DNA of 64,000 nt from Trametopsis cervina. Lineage: Eukaryota; Basidiomycota; Agaricomycetes; Polyporales; Irpicaceae. The position numbers were made by a program, and so were the translations under genes. Of the stretch, positions 46,230 to 57,730 are shown one piece after another. Each line of letters begins with the position of its first letter. Position 1 is the first letter of the stretch. Below the pieces are notes generated by a model, which searched no databases, had not been told where the DNA came from, and worked only from the letters and a program-made list of their open reading frames with translations. The stretch is taken from contig MU278364.1 of the NCBI GenBank assembly GCA_022385755.1, forward strand, positions 372,001 to 436,000, given 5' to 3'.

Positions 46230-49000
46230 ATGGTGGCCCTGCCAATACTGCACTTCAACGATGTATATCGTGTCCAACCGTTCAAAGTCTCGCCTTCGTC
46301 GCCAGAGACCATCGATGTGACGCAGTGGGCAGCCATGCTCGACGGCATACGCGACTCATGGAGGCTGCGTGAGGATGGTAAACGTGAAGGATTAGTCCTT
46401 TTCTCTGGTGATATATTCGCTCCGTCCACGGAGAGTTCTGTGACAAGAGGTAGCCATATGGTAGGCAGACGTCGGGCAGCCAAGTCCTATCACCAAGTTG
46501 AACCTGCCACAGGTTCCTGTTGTGAATGAAATTGCTCCGGATGTGTCCATGACAGGTTAGCTTTCATTCAATAATAGAGTATCCACCACTTCATATTGGC
46601 CTACAGGAAATCACGACTTTGATTTCGGTGAATCGGACTGCGTTCATATTTCCTCGGAGACCTGAGCTAAATCCGACTGCGAAAGGGTATCCGCACTTGA
46701 GCAAGTTGATGTCCGACACCACCTTTGTGCGTATCCGTATCTACACGTTGTTTATAGTGGATATTCTGACGTTCTACTCCAAGCCCTGGCTCTTGAGCAA
46801 CATCATTGACACCCAGACATCGAAAGTGCCCGAGCCTTTGCTGGAGTTCGTGGTTCTAGAACGAGTCGGTGTCCGTGTTGGCGTCATCGGACTTGTAGAG
46901 AAGTACGCTAACTACCCATTATCAATGTATGAGGTTGGGCACTGATTTATCTTGTGAAGGGAATGGATTGCAACAGTGCCGTCGTGGCCCTCCAACTTCA
47001 AATATCGCGACATGACCGAAGTTGGCCTGGAGCTATCAAAGCGACTTCGCGATCCGAATGGCGAACACAAATGCGACGTCATTATTGCACTCACACATGC
47101 CCGGTCGGTGATATTCGTCCAGCTATAACATCGACGTAGAGTCCTGACAGGGCGGATAACAGGATTCCGAACGTGCGTATATTGACTGACTGATGATGGC
47201 GACTGTATTGAGTTCCCGAACCAGGATGTTGCATTAGCGAAATCCTTGGGCGCACATTCCCCTGCTGTTCAGGCTGACAAGCGGACTGCTTCATCTCACG
47301 GTGTTGATATCATCCTAGGTGGCCATGACCATCTGTACTACATCTCTAAAGGCGTAACATCGTGGGAAGGCTATGATGTAAACTCCGAAGTCCTTGGTGC
47401 AGAGAAAGACGAAGGAGACATTCTCGTCGTGAAAAGCGGTACGGATTTCAGAGACCTAAGCGAGTTCACCCTGGATCTCCAGGACACCAATGAGGGCAGC
47501 GTGAGGAAAAAATTGATCAAGAGTATAAAAGGTACAGTCTTTTGTAGTGACTGTCATCAATGAAAATACCGATAACTCTATGTCCAAAGGCGTGCGACGT
47601 TGCACCGAGCCTGGCTCGAAGTCCAATGAACGCATGACCAAGCTCCTGGAGAAACTCTTGTCCTCCGTGTCGAGCACGCTGAAAGCACCTGTGTGTAAAA
47701 CGGATGTCGAGATGGACTGCAGATCCTCTCTAGTCCGCGTGGGCGAGGTTCGCAACTTACCCCTGACTGTAGTGCCTTCATTTACGCGGTAATGTGCTAT
47801 AGTCTGCCTCAGGAAATTGGTTCGCAGACGTCCTACGGCACGCGTATGATGAAGCGTTGTGTCTCGAAGGAGGCAAGGGCTCTGACGGTGTCTTCATCTG
47901 CGGAGGGACAATCCGTGGTGACTCCACGTATGGCCCAGGTGATCTGAGATTCGCTCGCACCGAGTATCTCGTCACTCATCCTCGTTTGCAAAGGGGTCAT
48001 CACTCTGGGCGATATACTCGAAATTCTGCCGTTTGAAGATCCCATTGTCGTGATCGAACTCGACGGAGAGAGCCTCTGGTGCGCTATTGAATCTTCCCTG
48101 TCCACCTGGCCCGCCCAGGAAGGGTATGTCTATATCAATAACCTCTCATCTATCTAATACCCAAGACGAGTACAGACGTTTCCCGGTGATATCAGGTTTC
48201 CGTGTCTCCTGGGATTCTCGTCGTCCGGCAGGTCAACGGGTATTAGGCATTTGGCTCGTTCAAGAACCATCTGCTAGCCGAGCAATGTCACCCTTCCACA
48301 GTCGTTCCAGCTCACCCGCACCCAAGTCTCCAGCTAGTCTTTCGCAGCCTGAGCGCCGAGGGTCATCAGACTCGCATGACATCGAAAAAGTGAAACGCAA
48401 AAAGGGAGGCAAGAAGTATAGAATCGTCACAAGAGAATACATGGCTCAGGGGCACGACGGCTTCGACGCGTTAAAGGGGCACCGCTATCTGGTAGATGAC
48501 GAAAGCGGACAGTTGATGAGCACAATTGTACGGAAGTACTTGCTTGGTGAGATTGTCCCCGGTGGGGTTCTCATTGAGAGGCTGACCTCGGCTTCCCTTT
48601 TCAAGGTTGCCAATTTGTCAACCGCGTTTCGCGCATGCAAGGGCAAGATCGTATAGAGACGCTTCTGAGTTCCGCTACGAAAGGAATCATTGAGCGGGAA
48701 CAGGCGCGCCAAGAGCGGTATCACAGAAACTTGCGGAAAGATGTCGTGAGTAGATGGAGAGATGCGATGCATTTGGCCGTTCGCTGGTCGAAAGCGCATT
48801 ACAAGGATGCGATTCATGTCACTACCAAGGAGCACATGAGCGACGTCGACTGTTTCGACGGGTCGAAGGCTCGAGCCAGCAAGATCATAGATAAAGGGGG
48901 GAAGGAAGCTGAGGATGAGTTGCAGAGCTATGGGGAAGAGGACCTGGCAGTCATTCACCCCGTGATAGATGGAAGGCTCAAAGATGAAGGCAGGAGTTAG
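46230..49000 (+). CDS. 5'-nucleotidase/UshA-type metallophosphoesterase
   Basis: 701-residue calcineurin-like phosphoesterase with a 5'-nucleotidase C-terminal domain. Exons: 46230-46460, 46513-46555, 46607-46627, 46686-46726, 46784-46902, 46960-47103, 47163-47172, 47225-47531, 47590-47747, 47803-47938, 47994-48123, 48176-48546, 48606-49000. Exon 7 is 10 nt and supplies RIPN of LTHARIPNDVALAK; skipping it breaks the frame. Metal-site motifs are LHFNDVYRV, FSGDIFAPS, GNHDFDFG, ALTHAR and GGHDHLYY. The C-terminal domain shows FICGGTIRGDSTYGP and GRFPVISGFRVSWDSRR. A charged C-terminal extension follows. No signal peptide is evident, suggesting a cytosolic enzyme; the substrate is unknown. Confidence 0.87.
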
Positions 49001-49428
49001 AGTACATATATTGTCGTATAACACAATTTCAATCTTCGAATGTTGCCCGTGTCATGTTCTGCAACGACGCAAGTTGCAAGCCTGGCAGAACGTACGTCTC
49101 GTGTTGCCCTTTTTATAAGCCGAAAGTGCGGAAGTCGACGCGACTATGATGCGGCTGACTCTACACCCTTCCGTGTTTGCCGTGAGACCTGCTTCGTGAG
49201 GGCCCTTTCTTGAACACTTGGATGGTCAGGAGGCTGACCTGGACCTGCTTTTGCGATCACTTAGGGTTTGAGGGTGACCACACCGGGACAAAGTGAGGAC
49301 TTCGGTTGGACAAGTAAGTCAGGGCGGCGTTACACAAGCAGTCAGCCACGAAGGATGCCTCTGTTTGACGATCCAACGAAGTTTCCTTCGCGGCTGGCCG
49401 AATCCTGCAAGCCTCGTCTACAGCTAGA
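49001..49428. other. Intergenic
   Basis: About 430 bp of 3' flank and promoter; nothing recognised. Confidence 0.5.
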
Positions 49429-49436
49429 TATATAAA
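49429..49436 (+). promoter_or_regulatory. TATA box of MRFF copy 2
   Basis: TATATAAA, 112 bp upstream of the ATG at 49549. Confidence 0.5.
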
Positions 49437-49528
49437 CACGACATTTTCACGCATCCTGTCTCTTTACCTACTACCCCCCGCACTCACATTTGCATATTAG
49501 CTTCGCTAGTACGCATACCCCACCCACC

Positions 49529-49544
49529 CACACACACACACACA
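49529..49544 (+). repeat. CA dinucleotide run in the 5' leader
   Basis: Eight CA units immediately before the MRFF start codon; a simple microsatellite in the leader sequence. A C/A-rich leader also precedes copy 1 at about 31140. Confidence 0.85.
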
Positions 49545-49548
49545 TACC

Positions 49549-50304
49549 ATGCGTTTCTTTACCAAGTCCAACACTCGTGCGCTGGTCGCCGAGAAAAGGT
49601 CACCCATTGTTATTGGTCCCCGTATTGACAGCTTCTCTCCCTCAGATCTCTCGAGCAGGTGCCAACTCATCCCGCTCGAGCAGGCCCAGTCTTCCAAGCA
49701 GATCAGGTTCCGCACTCTCCCCGACTCACCGGAGATGAGTGCAGAGGTATGTGTTTGGGAGGACGATTTCGCTACTGACTTCCGCCAGCCGTCGACTCTC
49801 CAACGTCAGGCCCACATCACCAAGCGTTCGATCTCTGGCTCGTCGACGGCGACTGCTTGCTCGGTCGACTCCAAGTGCTCTTCCGAGACTGCTTGCTCCG
49901 GCGACTGTTCTCTCAGCCCCGAGGTCCTCGACTACTTTGTGTGCCACAAGTCCCTTGCCGAGGACGACAGTGTTGACCTTATCGACCAGGACGACTTGTT
50001 CGCCGAATTGGAGGCCCTCTGCGACGAGATCAGCGAGATGTCCGAAGTCTCTGAGGCCGACACCGTCAGCATCTACAGCCAGGAGGACAGCATCGTGATC
50101 CAGCCCAGCTCGGTCAAGGTTAAGTACGTGAAGCGTCCCCAGGCCGTTGTCGTGGTCCAGCCCGAGGTTCAGCCCAGCCCGGTCAAGGTCCAGGCCACGA
50201 AGCCCGCCAAGGTTCGTGTCCAGCCGACTCTTGTTCCTCTTAGCGTCGCCTTCAACCGCCCCGACATCCGCTACCGCGCGGAGGCCTTCGAAGGCAAGTT
50301 CTAA
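49549..50304 (+). CDS. Protein of unknown function, MRFF family (copy 2)
   Basis: Single-exon 251-residue protein. It shares three blocks with the protein at 31179: the start MRFFTKSNTR, the motif LIPLEQAQ, and the end RPDIRYRAEAFEGKF. The middle is acidic and Ser-rich (SEMSEVSEADTVSIYSQEDS), and is followed by a Val/Lys/Pro-rich segment with repeated VQPSPVKV-like units. Codon usage is strongly biased to C/G-ending codons, which in fungi suggests high expression. No membrane segment or known domain. A structured RNA element lies 373 bp downstream. Function unknown. Confidence 0.75.
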   Translation: MRFFTKSNTRALVAEKRSPIVIGPRIDSFSPSDLSSRCQLIPLEQAQSSKQIRFRTLPDSPEMSAEVCVWEDDFATDFRQPSTLQRQAHITKRSISGSSTATACSVDSKCSSETACSGDCSLSPEVLDYFVCHKSLAEDDSVDLIDQDDLFAELEALCDEISEMSEVSEADTVSIYSQEDSIVIQPSSVKVKYVKRPQAVVVVQPEVQPSPVKVQATKPAKVRVQPTLVPLSVAFNRPDIRYRAEAFEGKF

Positions 50305-50676
50305 GGTAATAACTCGACCGTGGACGACTGGCTCGCTCTTCGTATCGACAACCCTGGCCCTGAGGCGCTGAGGATGACTGCCGACAGGCGATTTATCCTT
50401 GGCTGGCCCCGGGCTCCCGGGTTTGTATCCACTGACGCTTCACTTTCTGCATTACTCTAGGTCCATAAACCGAGTAGCCGCGCGACCGAAGATGTACCAT
50501 TCCTGGATTGCCGGGTCCCCGATGAGAGGCTGATCACCTTGACGAAGTCGCCCCCGGCAGCTTGGTCGTTCCCGTATTGAGTGAGTCTGATCTCCTGCGG
50601 GTTTCCTATCTTGGGATGAGGCTGACACTATGCTTCAGGAAATCTGCGGGGGTGGCCGATGTCCCTGAGGGAGGGT
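50305..50676 (+). other. Probable spliced 3' UTR of MRFF copy 2
   Basis: Sequence after the stop contains intron-like units: one from about 50423 to 50460 with a CTGAC branch and CTCTAG end, and one from about 50581 to 50639 with GTGAGT donor, GCTGAC branch and TTCAG end. The segment around 50532-50555 resembles 31946-31970 downstream of MRFF copy 1 (GAGAG-CTGATCA-CTTGA pattern), so this flank is conserved between the two loci. Confidence 0.4.
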
Positions 50677-50785
50677 GAGTACGTCTCAGACGTACTCTTC
50701 CTGGCGCAGACCTTTTCGTGGTCCTCAGGATAAGTACTCCTGAGCGATGCGCAAGCGACGCTCAGTGAGGAAACCAACATGCGCC
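50677..50785 (+). ncRNA. Structured RNA element downstream of MRFF copy 2
   Basis: Second copy of the element at 32103-32202. P0 is a perfect 9-bp stem (50677-50685 with 50689-50697). P1 pairs GGCGCA (50703-50708) with TGCGCC (50780-50785). P2 pairs GACC (50709-50712) with GGTC (50720-50723). P3 pairs CTGAGCG (50740-50746) with CGCTCAG (50759-50765), longer than in copy 1. The linkers GGATAAGTA and GAAACCAAC are identical in both copies. One P1 pair is A-T in copy 1 and G-C here, a compensatory change. Confidence 0.6.
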
Positions 50786-50941
50786 TTAAACAGAACATGA
50801 TATGTCGGTAGTGTTTGAGTTATCTGTATATATGTTTGTTATTGCCTGTAAGGCTTATCATAGCAATACAAAACCCACGTACTGTATAGTTCTATCACAA
50901 CTGCATCTCATTGCCCAATTGAACTCATCCCTCGAATCCAC

Positions 50942-53283
50942 TCAAACTGCCTGCTGCACCTCGCTCTCTACCCAGACCTCACCAATAACATCCCACTCCC
51001 TCAACACCCGGGCCTCCGCCGGCCTCCTTGCCCTTCCCTCTTCCTCACTCTGCTCCGCGTCAACCACGCGGTCTTCCACTACCAACACTCTCAAGCCGCC
51101 CACCGTCGCGAATCCACACCTTACTGGCAAGAACTCCAGACTGAACTCCTGAGACAACAGCATCCTAGGGACCGGCTTCGGCGCGCCGATGGTTTCGTGA
51201 AGGTCGCTATCGGCTTCACTATCTGTGACTGTGCTCTCGCTCAAGTTTCTGTCGTGTCCGTATCCGTCTGAAGGCGCAGGGAGAGTGAATGCCGAGGTCG
51301 GTATTGGTACGCGGACCGGTGGAAGCAGGATGGAGGACGTGCCCAAAGAGACGACGTGCGGCGGGTCCGCGGGCGCGGCTGTTGGGTCGAAGACGGCGAA
51401 CGGCGGGGGAAATATGACGGTCGACGGCATGGAAGCGGTGTCTCGGCGAAGCGGAGGAGCGGGAGTAACTTGGCCTGTATCCTGCCCGTCTCCGTCAAGT
51501 CTCGCGTCGCTCTCGCCATCTGATTGGGCATCTCGCGGTGACGCGTGGAGGAGACGTTGTGCGAGCGTGTCCGGGAAGTCACCACGAAACGGCGTGCCGT
51601 AGGGGGAGGGCGTGGAGAACCCTGAAGAGGGAAGCTTGGGCGACCAGGTGCTATCGGGTACGGTCGCGGTCGCGGGTGCCAACCCAGTCGATGACGATGG
51701 AGGACGAGCAGGAAGAACATGCTGAATGGCTAATGTCACTATCCTGTCTTTGCGGCCTTGGCCTGCGAGACCAAGCGGCACCGGAGCAGATAGTGTGACT
51801 GTGAAGTCGATCTTGAACGGCTTCTCAACTGTGACTGCATCCTTAGGTACCGCTCGTACGACCAAGTCCGCATCAATAGTCTCTTCCGGCCGTCGGAGGG
51901 CAGGGTTCGGGGGTGGAGGTGGAGCTAGGCTTGGCGACTGGGGTGTCGTTGATAGCGAGAACCCGCGTCGGAAAGGCGAGTCTGGTCGGTACGGTACAGG
52001 GCCAGCACCTTGTATGGGGGGACTGAGAGGGCGGGAAGCAGTTTGAGGTGAACCTACGCGAGAAGGAGTGGATGAGACGGTGTTGCCACGTTGTAAATGA
52101 AGCGGGAGCGCAGGTTTGGGAGCTGGTGCAGGTGGCTGGACTTGAACTAATGGAATGCGCCTAGTAAGTACCTGTTACGTGGTCTCTATCAGGCTATGTA
52201 TGAATGGCTATGAAAGAGAACCACCCACCGATGTGAGTAGACGACCGGGCTCCCCAAACGACGACCGCCAAGAGATGTCTAGTCTCCCGAGGGGTATGAT
52301 GCTGCCTGGCGGATGCGTGATAGGAAATGGAGGTACTATTTTGGGAGAGAGGATATATATGTACTGGCGGGTATCTTGAGGCTGTAAAAGTGCCATCGAC
52401 CCAGAGAAGATACTGGTCTCCTCAGTGGGCTGAGTGGTCTGCGTTTGGTTTGCGTCCATGACATCCCACCCCTCCGCACTTTCGAATCGCATGCGCTGAA
52501 GCCATAATGCATCCGGAGTAAGGTTTTGAATGTGCACTTCGAGGAATACCTTCTCGCGCTCAGTTGGAGAGAGCAGTGCGGATGGAGACCGTGGAACGTG
52601 TACTTTAGTCTTCACTGATAACGGGTTTGTGACCTAGCGCGATACATAAGTGACCAAGCATCTCAGAGACACCAAAGCGTACCGCAAACTTGTAGAATTT
52701 ACGGAAGGACTGGATAGCCGGATCGCTTGACTCTGCGGCATTAACAGCTCGATGGCCAGGTGGTAGTCGATATGAGACTGTACATGCCAAGACATGCTGC
52801 CCAAGCTCCTTGATCTCATGCTCTATCACTTTCTCAAGGGTATCTCCCGCCCCGAGCTGGAACTCAGCACCACCATATTCTGCCAGAATCGTCTTGGTGG
52901 TGGCTGTTTGCATCTCAACGCGTAGAGTCACACCGTCGACTCCCTGGAGCGTTTCGTTGTTCACAGACAGACAACTGGAGAAAGTCTCGCCCAATTGTAT
53001 TGCGCCAAAGGCAGAAGGCAGTGTCAGCATTTCAGTGATATGGGTGAGGTCGCGGAGAGTCTTGGGGTGTCCGGGTAGAGGATCCTTGCCCTGCAAGGAC
53101 AGTAGCGACGCGGTTGAATGCGCCGAGAAGGAGGAAGAGCTCGAGTAAAATGGCTCCCATGCTGTTGCCAGAGCCGGCCTCTGTACGAGGAGCAATGAAT
53201 AGTGCAGTGCATGAGTGGGCTAATTCACGTACTGAGACCCTCATGACCTTCAGCGACAGCAGCTGCGCCGGTGCCTCTGCCAT
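50942..53283 (-). CDS. TRAPPC13-like TRAPP complex subunit (DUF974)
   Basis: 724-residue protein with the DUF974/TRAPPC13 fold, a subunit of TRAPP tethering complexes that act as Rab GEFs in vesicle traffic and autophagy. Exons (minus): 53283-53233, 53180-52673, 52614-52229, 52171-50942, phases consistent. Conserved blocks are LKVMRVSRPAL, EMLTLPSAFGAIQLGETFSS, GVTLRVEMQTATTKTIL, EHEIKELGQHVLACTVSY, KFYKFAV followed by VKTKVHV, and VFLEVHIQNLTPDALWL. The second donor (after RF) was chosen because it restores VKTK. A proline/serine-rich insertion of roughly 270 residues splits the C-terminal beta domain, which resumes only at FSLEFLPVRCGFATVGGLRV. This is longer than animal homologues. Confidence 0.85.
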
Positions 53284-53600
53284 CGTTACGGTATTGTCTC
53301 CCAATTTACAGTCAGAGTTGTGTGGTCGTGTTCGCAGCCTCCAAGGTCCAGCAACCGAGAAAGTCGCGAATTTGTTAGACAGATGCCAGGAGTACCGTAA
53401 ATTGTACTTGCAGCTTGGATTACAGCGCGATCTCGGATCGCGCCTTTGTTTACAGGTGTTGGTGCCTATCCGTACCGAGTTTTGACGTCACACGCGGCAT
53501 TTGCGAGCTAGCCCCAACACTGGGCTGCTGTACGGGGCTGAGCTGCCAGGGTGTGTACTATACGACCGACTTTAGCCCATGTTACCTTGTTAACCTCACA
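53284..53600. promoter_or_regulatory. Shared divergent promoter of TRAPPC13 and YME2
   Basis: 317 bp between opposite start codons. No definite TATA box. Confidence 0.4.
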
Positions 53601-56600
53601 ATGTCTACTCTTGCTCGAAGACGACTGCTGCAACCCATCTCTCGCGCGCAGCCGTTCTCTGGACCTCTGCACTTTTCGCGTACATTGACCATTGCTCGGG
53701 CGCCGACGGTCGCGCGTGCATCCGACCCTGGACCAAGTTCCTCCAGATCCCTTACCGTTGCAGCGGGAACACCAGACGTCGCTTCTGTAGAAGAGTCTGA
53801 AGCTCACGATGCAAAGTTAGAGGTGAGCGAGTTACCATTAGTTGATGGGTTACTGCCGGCTCAAGCTGCAATCTGAAGCCCCAGGAATCGGAGGGCTGGC
53901 TATATGTCAGTTCGGTATTCCCAGTGAGAATTGGCCTGCTGGAGTAAGCGTGTCTTCGCTCACCATACGCACACACTGAATTTTTACCCGGAATTGCAGT
54001 CTACGATTTATCGTTGGTTTACTCCGGCAAGACACTCTCCTGTCCCGCCTCTCGACCGTGCTAGGTTCTGTACCAGCCCAGGGATTCCGTGTTGTATCGC
54101 TAGAGCCTCAAATGAAGGATGGAGGAGTCTTTGTCAAGTTTCGCTACGATGATCCCAATGGGTCAGACGCGTCTGTGAATGCCATATTACAGAGCATACG
54201 AGAGGCTGCGTCGAAGCATGGCGGGATACCGTCTTGGGCAGGGATATCGACGGGAAGTGCTTGGGTGGTAAAGGGCGTACCATGGAGAGAGGTGAGTCTC
54301 ACGTATCTTTCTTTGAATTTGCATCTCTTATGGCAGAGAAGGATATGAATCACTACGCCTCACCGCTGCTCAAAGTATCATTCGATGGACCTGACCTCAG
54401 CGACGAGAAGCTTTATAGTCTCCTTAGGGTATGTTCTCCTCTTCACAGACAATGATTGCATACACACATCCAATACAGCCCTATGGCCGGATATCTACCA
54501 TTACCCCGCCCTCTCCCGCTCCCGCAGGAACACTCCGTTCTGCCATCATCACCTTCCGCGGGATACATTCTGCTACTATTGCAAGAAACACCCTACATGG
54601 TCTCGAAATACCCGCAGAGAAGGGCACGGGGGTAACGCGCCTGAGGATATCATATCAGCAACCTATTCAGGCCCATGCAATTCGTGACTACATCCAAAGC
54701 CACCCAAAGATATCTATGCCTGTCTTGATATTCCTACTGGGATCGCTAACATACGCGGTAAGATTAGTTCCAAACTCTAATGAAGCAAAACAAGTTCAAC
54801 CTCTTCATATCGTAGATATTCGACCCTATCCGCGTATTCATGGTGGAAGGAAAACTGGATGATAGGTTCGACTACCGTCGTGCGTACCTCTTTATAGCCC
54901 GTTTTGACAACTTACTGAAATCGGTCAACCAGAATATCAGGTGTACAAATGGATGATGTCAAATACTGTCGGCCGGTTCTTCGCTGACGGGTCTTCAAAG
55001 TCAGAGAGCGCCTCGAAAGGTACAGGTATGGGATCCTGGAAAGAGCGTCAAGATGCAGAGGGGGCGTTAGGACGCTACCTGTCTGATCTTCCTAGTGCGT
55101 AACCCACGAAGTGGTTGCTGTGCGCCGCGTTCTGAATCACCCACACAGCCACCATTACGTTTATACATGGTCCTCAGGGGAGCGGTAAGAGTCGCATGAT
55201 TGATGCGATGTTGAAGGAATCAAACAGGTGAGTAGCTCATACCCCGCATAGCCATTCTTGGTGAATTGACATTATTGAACGCTCGAAGGAAATACCTGGT
55301 CGTAGACGTAGCGACGCTGGCTAGCGCAGGGTCTGATGTTGCTCTCATAAATGGCTTGGCGCAGCAAACAGGCTACTGGCCCGTGTTCTCATTCCTCAAC
55401 TCGATGAACAACCTCATCGACCTCGCCAGTGTTGGACTCATCGGACAAAAGGGTGCGTGAACGCGTCTCATCGATAACCCTCCATTAACTCATGTTGCGT
55501 TCTGTATAGCCGGCCTGAGCTCTTCTCTAGCAGAGCAGCTGAAAGACATACTGGACGTTGTTGCCACAAGTCTTCGGGGACTAAACACCACGTACAAAGA
55601 CAATCACAAGAAGCAGCTTGAGCATGAAGAAAGAGAGCGGTTGCGCAGGGCGGAAGAGGCGAAGATAAAGGAGAAGATTAGGCAAGGAATCTGGCATGAC
55701 CCGCGGCTAGATTCTATTGCTGGGAACGGCGTGATGTCCGAGTTGGGATTCGGGGACGAGCGGATGCGGGAGGCGGATATGGACGCGCCAGTGGCTGAAA
55801 GTGCACATAATGAGCTCAAGACAGCTGTGGAGAGCAAGGAGGGTAGGGCGGAGGAGAAGAAGAGGGAAAAGGTTGTGAATGAGGAGAAGAGTCAAGAGGC
55901 GGAGGAAGCAAGGCAGAGACAGGCTGCAGATGATCTGCAGGCGATAGAGGCAATGCCGATTGTCGTGCTTAAGGGCTTTGAGGCGAAGGGTGGGAGCGCG
56001 AGGAAGGAGGAGCTGCTTAATGCACTGGCGGTATGGGTAGCGGGTCTCATTGACGGCCAAGTCGCCCACGTCATTGTCGTGAGCGATAACAGGGAGAACG
56101 CGAAGCAGCTCGCAAAAGGTACGTGCTAAAAGATCGGCTCATGTGAGTGCGCATACTGACCATGGACATGAACAGCTATGCCTTCAAAACCGTTGAACTC
56201 GATTGCGCTTACGGACGCCGATTCTGGCAGTGCGCTGCAATTGGTGCAGAACAAGTTGAACGACGCCGGTGTCGATATCAAATTTGACAAGGAACAGAAG
56301 ACAACTTTGGAGCGTGTGGGCGGTCGTGCGAGCGATCTAGAAAGCGTACGCCTCCGTCCTGAATCTACTCACACTCAGTCCAGTTCCTGATGTTTCAATA
56401 CAGATCATACATAAAGTCCGCAACGGCATGACGATCGAGCAAGCAGTCGACGACATCGTCGCACGTGGCGTGAGCGAGCTCAGGAAGCGAGCGTTTGGAG
56501 ATGATGCGGAGGATGCAAAGGGCCTCGCATGGACTCGCGAGCAAGCGTGGATACTGATGAAACAGCTTGCAAAGAAATCAGAGGTCGGTTTCGTAGTTCT

Positions 56601-57193
56601 CGCGTCAGGTAGGAGCTAGACTAACGAACTTCGTTGTCCCGAACTAGATATCATACCATCAAGTACTAATGGACTACCCCTTCAAGGGGGATGAGACTCC
56701 ACTCAGGAAGATGGAGCATGCAGAACTAATTTCTATTAATATGACCAATGGTGCGTTTTGGCCGCTTCGTCGGGAAAACCGAGTACTGACAGACAGCAAA
56801 GGGCGGCCTTCTACGATCAGACCTGGAAAGCCTGTTTACAGATCAGTATTCGAGACGCTTGTGCATGGTCCGTATAAAGCACCCCGCATACAATGCTTCC
56901 CACATACTCACGACCTATGCCTCACAGATCCGATATTCCAAGCGACGCAGGATATAGCCTTTAATGAAAAGGTCATCGCCTCGAACGAGAGCACCGTGAA
57001 AGCGTGCGAAGACGAGCTGATGACGCTGAAGGAGGTCGAGGCCGGAACCTCGCACTGGTGGGGCTCGCGGCGTGCGGTGAGCTCGCGCGAGGAGTACTTG
57101 CTGAAGAAGATGCGGGGAGCGCAGGAAAAGATTGAGGCGCTGGAAAAGCAGAATGGGTCATTGAAGAAGGTGCTGTCGAGAGTGCAGTCATAA
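53601..57193 (+). CDS. yme2: YME2/PRP12 mitochondrial inner-membrane protein (RNA12 family)
   Basis: 934-residue mitochondrial escape protein 2. In yeast it sits in the inner membrane and affects mtDNA maintenance and nucleoid structure. Exons: 53601-53822, 53885-53943, 54000-54291, 54339-54428, 54479-54757, 54816-54879, 54933-55094, 55149-55227, 55289-55452, 55510-56118, 56176-56345, 56404-56583, 56648-56750, 56802-56867, 56928-57193; all phases agree. Arg-rich presequence; motif ESEGWLYV; an RRM-like region with PLLKVSFDGPDLSDEKLYSLL; membrane span MPVLIFLLGSLTYA; Walker A FIHGPQGSGKS; and LVVDVATLASAGSD. A highly charged helical insertion (about 660-730) follows, and the C-terminus is a coiled coil. 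The P-loop suggests NTP binding. Confidence 0.9.
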
Positions 57194-57730
57194 TAGATGG
57201 GGACGGCATTGGCATCTCTTGGATATACAGGTTGACGGCTGTACGGTTCTAGTGTGGGCTGTAGGTGCTTGTGCTCTGACAGTAATTTAATCAACCACTA
57301 CTCGATCACGGCTGGCACACAATTCCCCTGGGTATTCGTGCATGTTTAGCGCATGAAGTACCGTCTTTAGCTACACGTGATTGAAGTGTCAAGGACGCTG
57401 CCCGTGATTAGTTCGAAATGGCACTTCACGTCGCACATTTTATGGTGAAAACTGACGATCTGCTGGCCAGTCAGTCGTGCTTTGACCATACGCTTGCTGA
57501 AAGTGGCCTCATTCGCCTCGCATCATGATGGTAAGTAGGCAATTCTTGGTGGTGGTTTCCATTGCCGCATGCGACGTGCTTCGCCACAAGGACGACGAAA
57601 TTACGGATTAGGCGGATGCCCGAGATTCCCTGTCATTGCCGTTTACCGGGTTTCACGACGCCCAGCTAGATTCTCTCTTTACCTGCAACTCTTTCACGAC
57701 CCTAGACGACTATTGCATCACGACATTGCG
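57194..57730. other. Intergenic
   Basis: About 540 bp of 3' flank and promoter. The reading frame of the thioesterase extends upstream of 57731 but has no in-frame ATG nearer than 57569 and no family similarity, so it was not included. Confidence 0.5.

Noticed and set aside
50665..50707. GGTGAGTACG to GCGCAG as an intron overlapping the second RNA element
   Set aside because: It would be only about 34 nt, shorter than any other intron seen here, and the donor is part of a perfect hairpin conserved as structure in the other copy.
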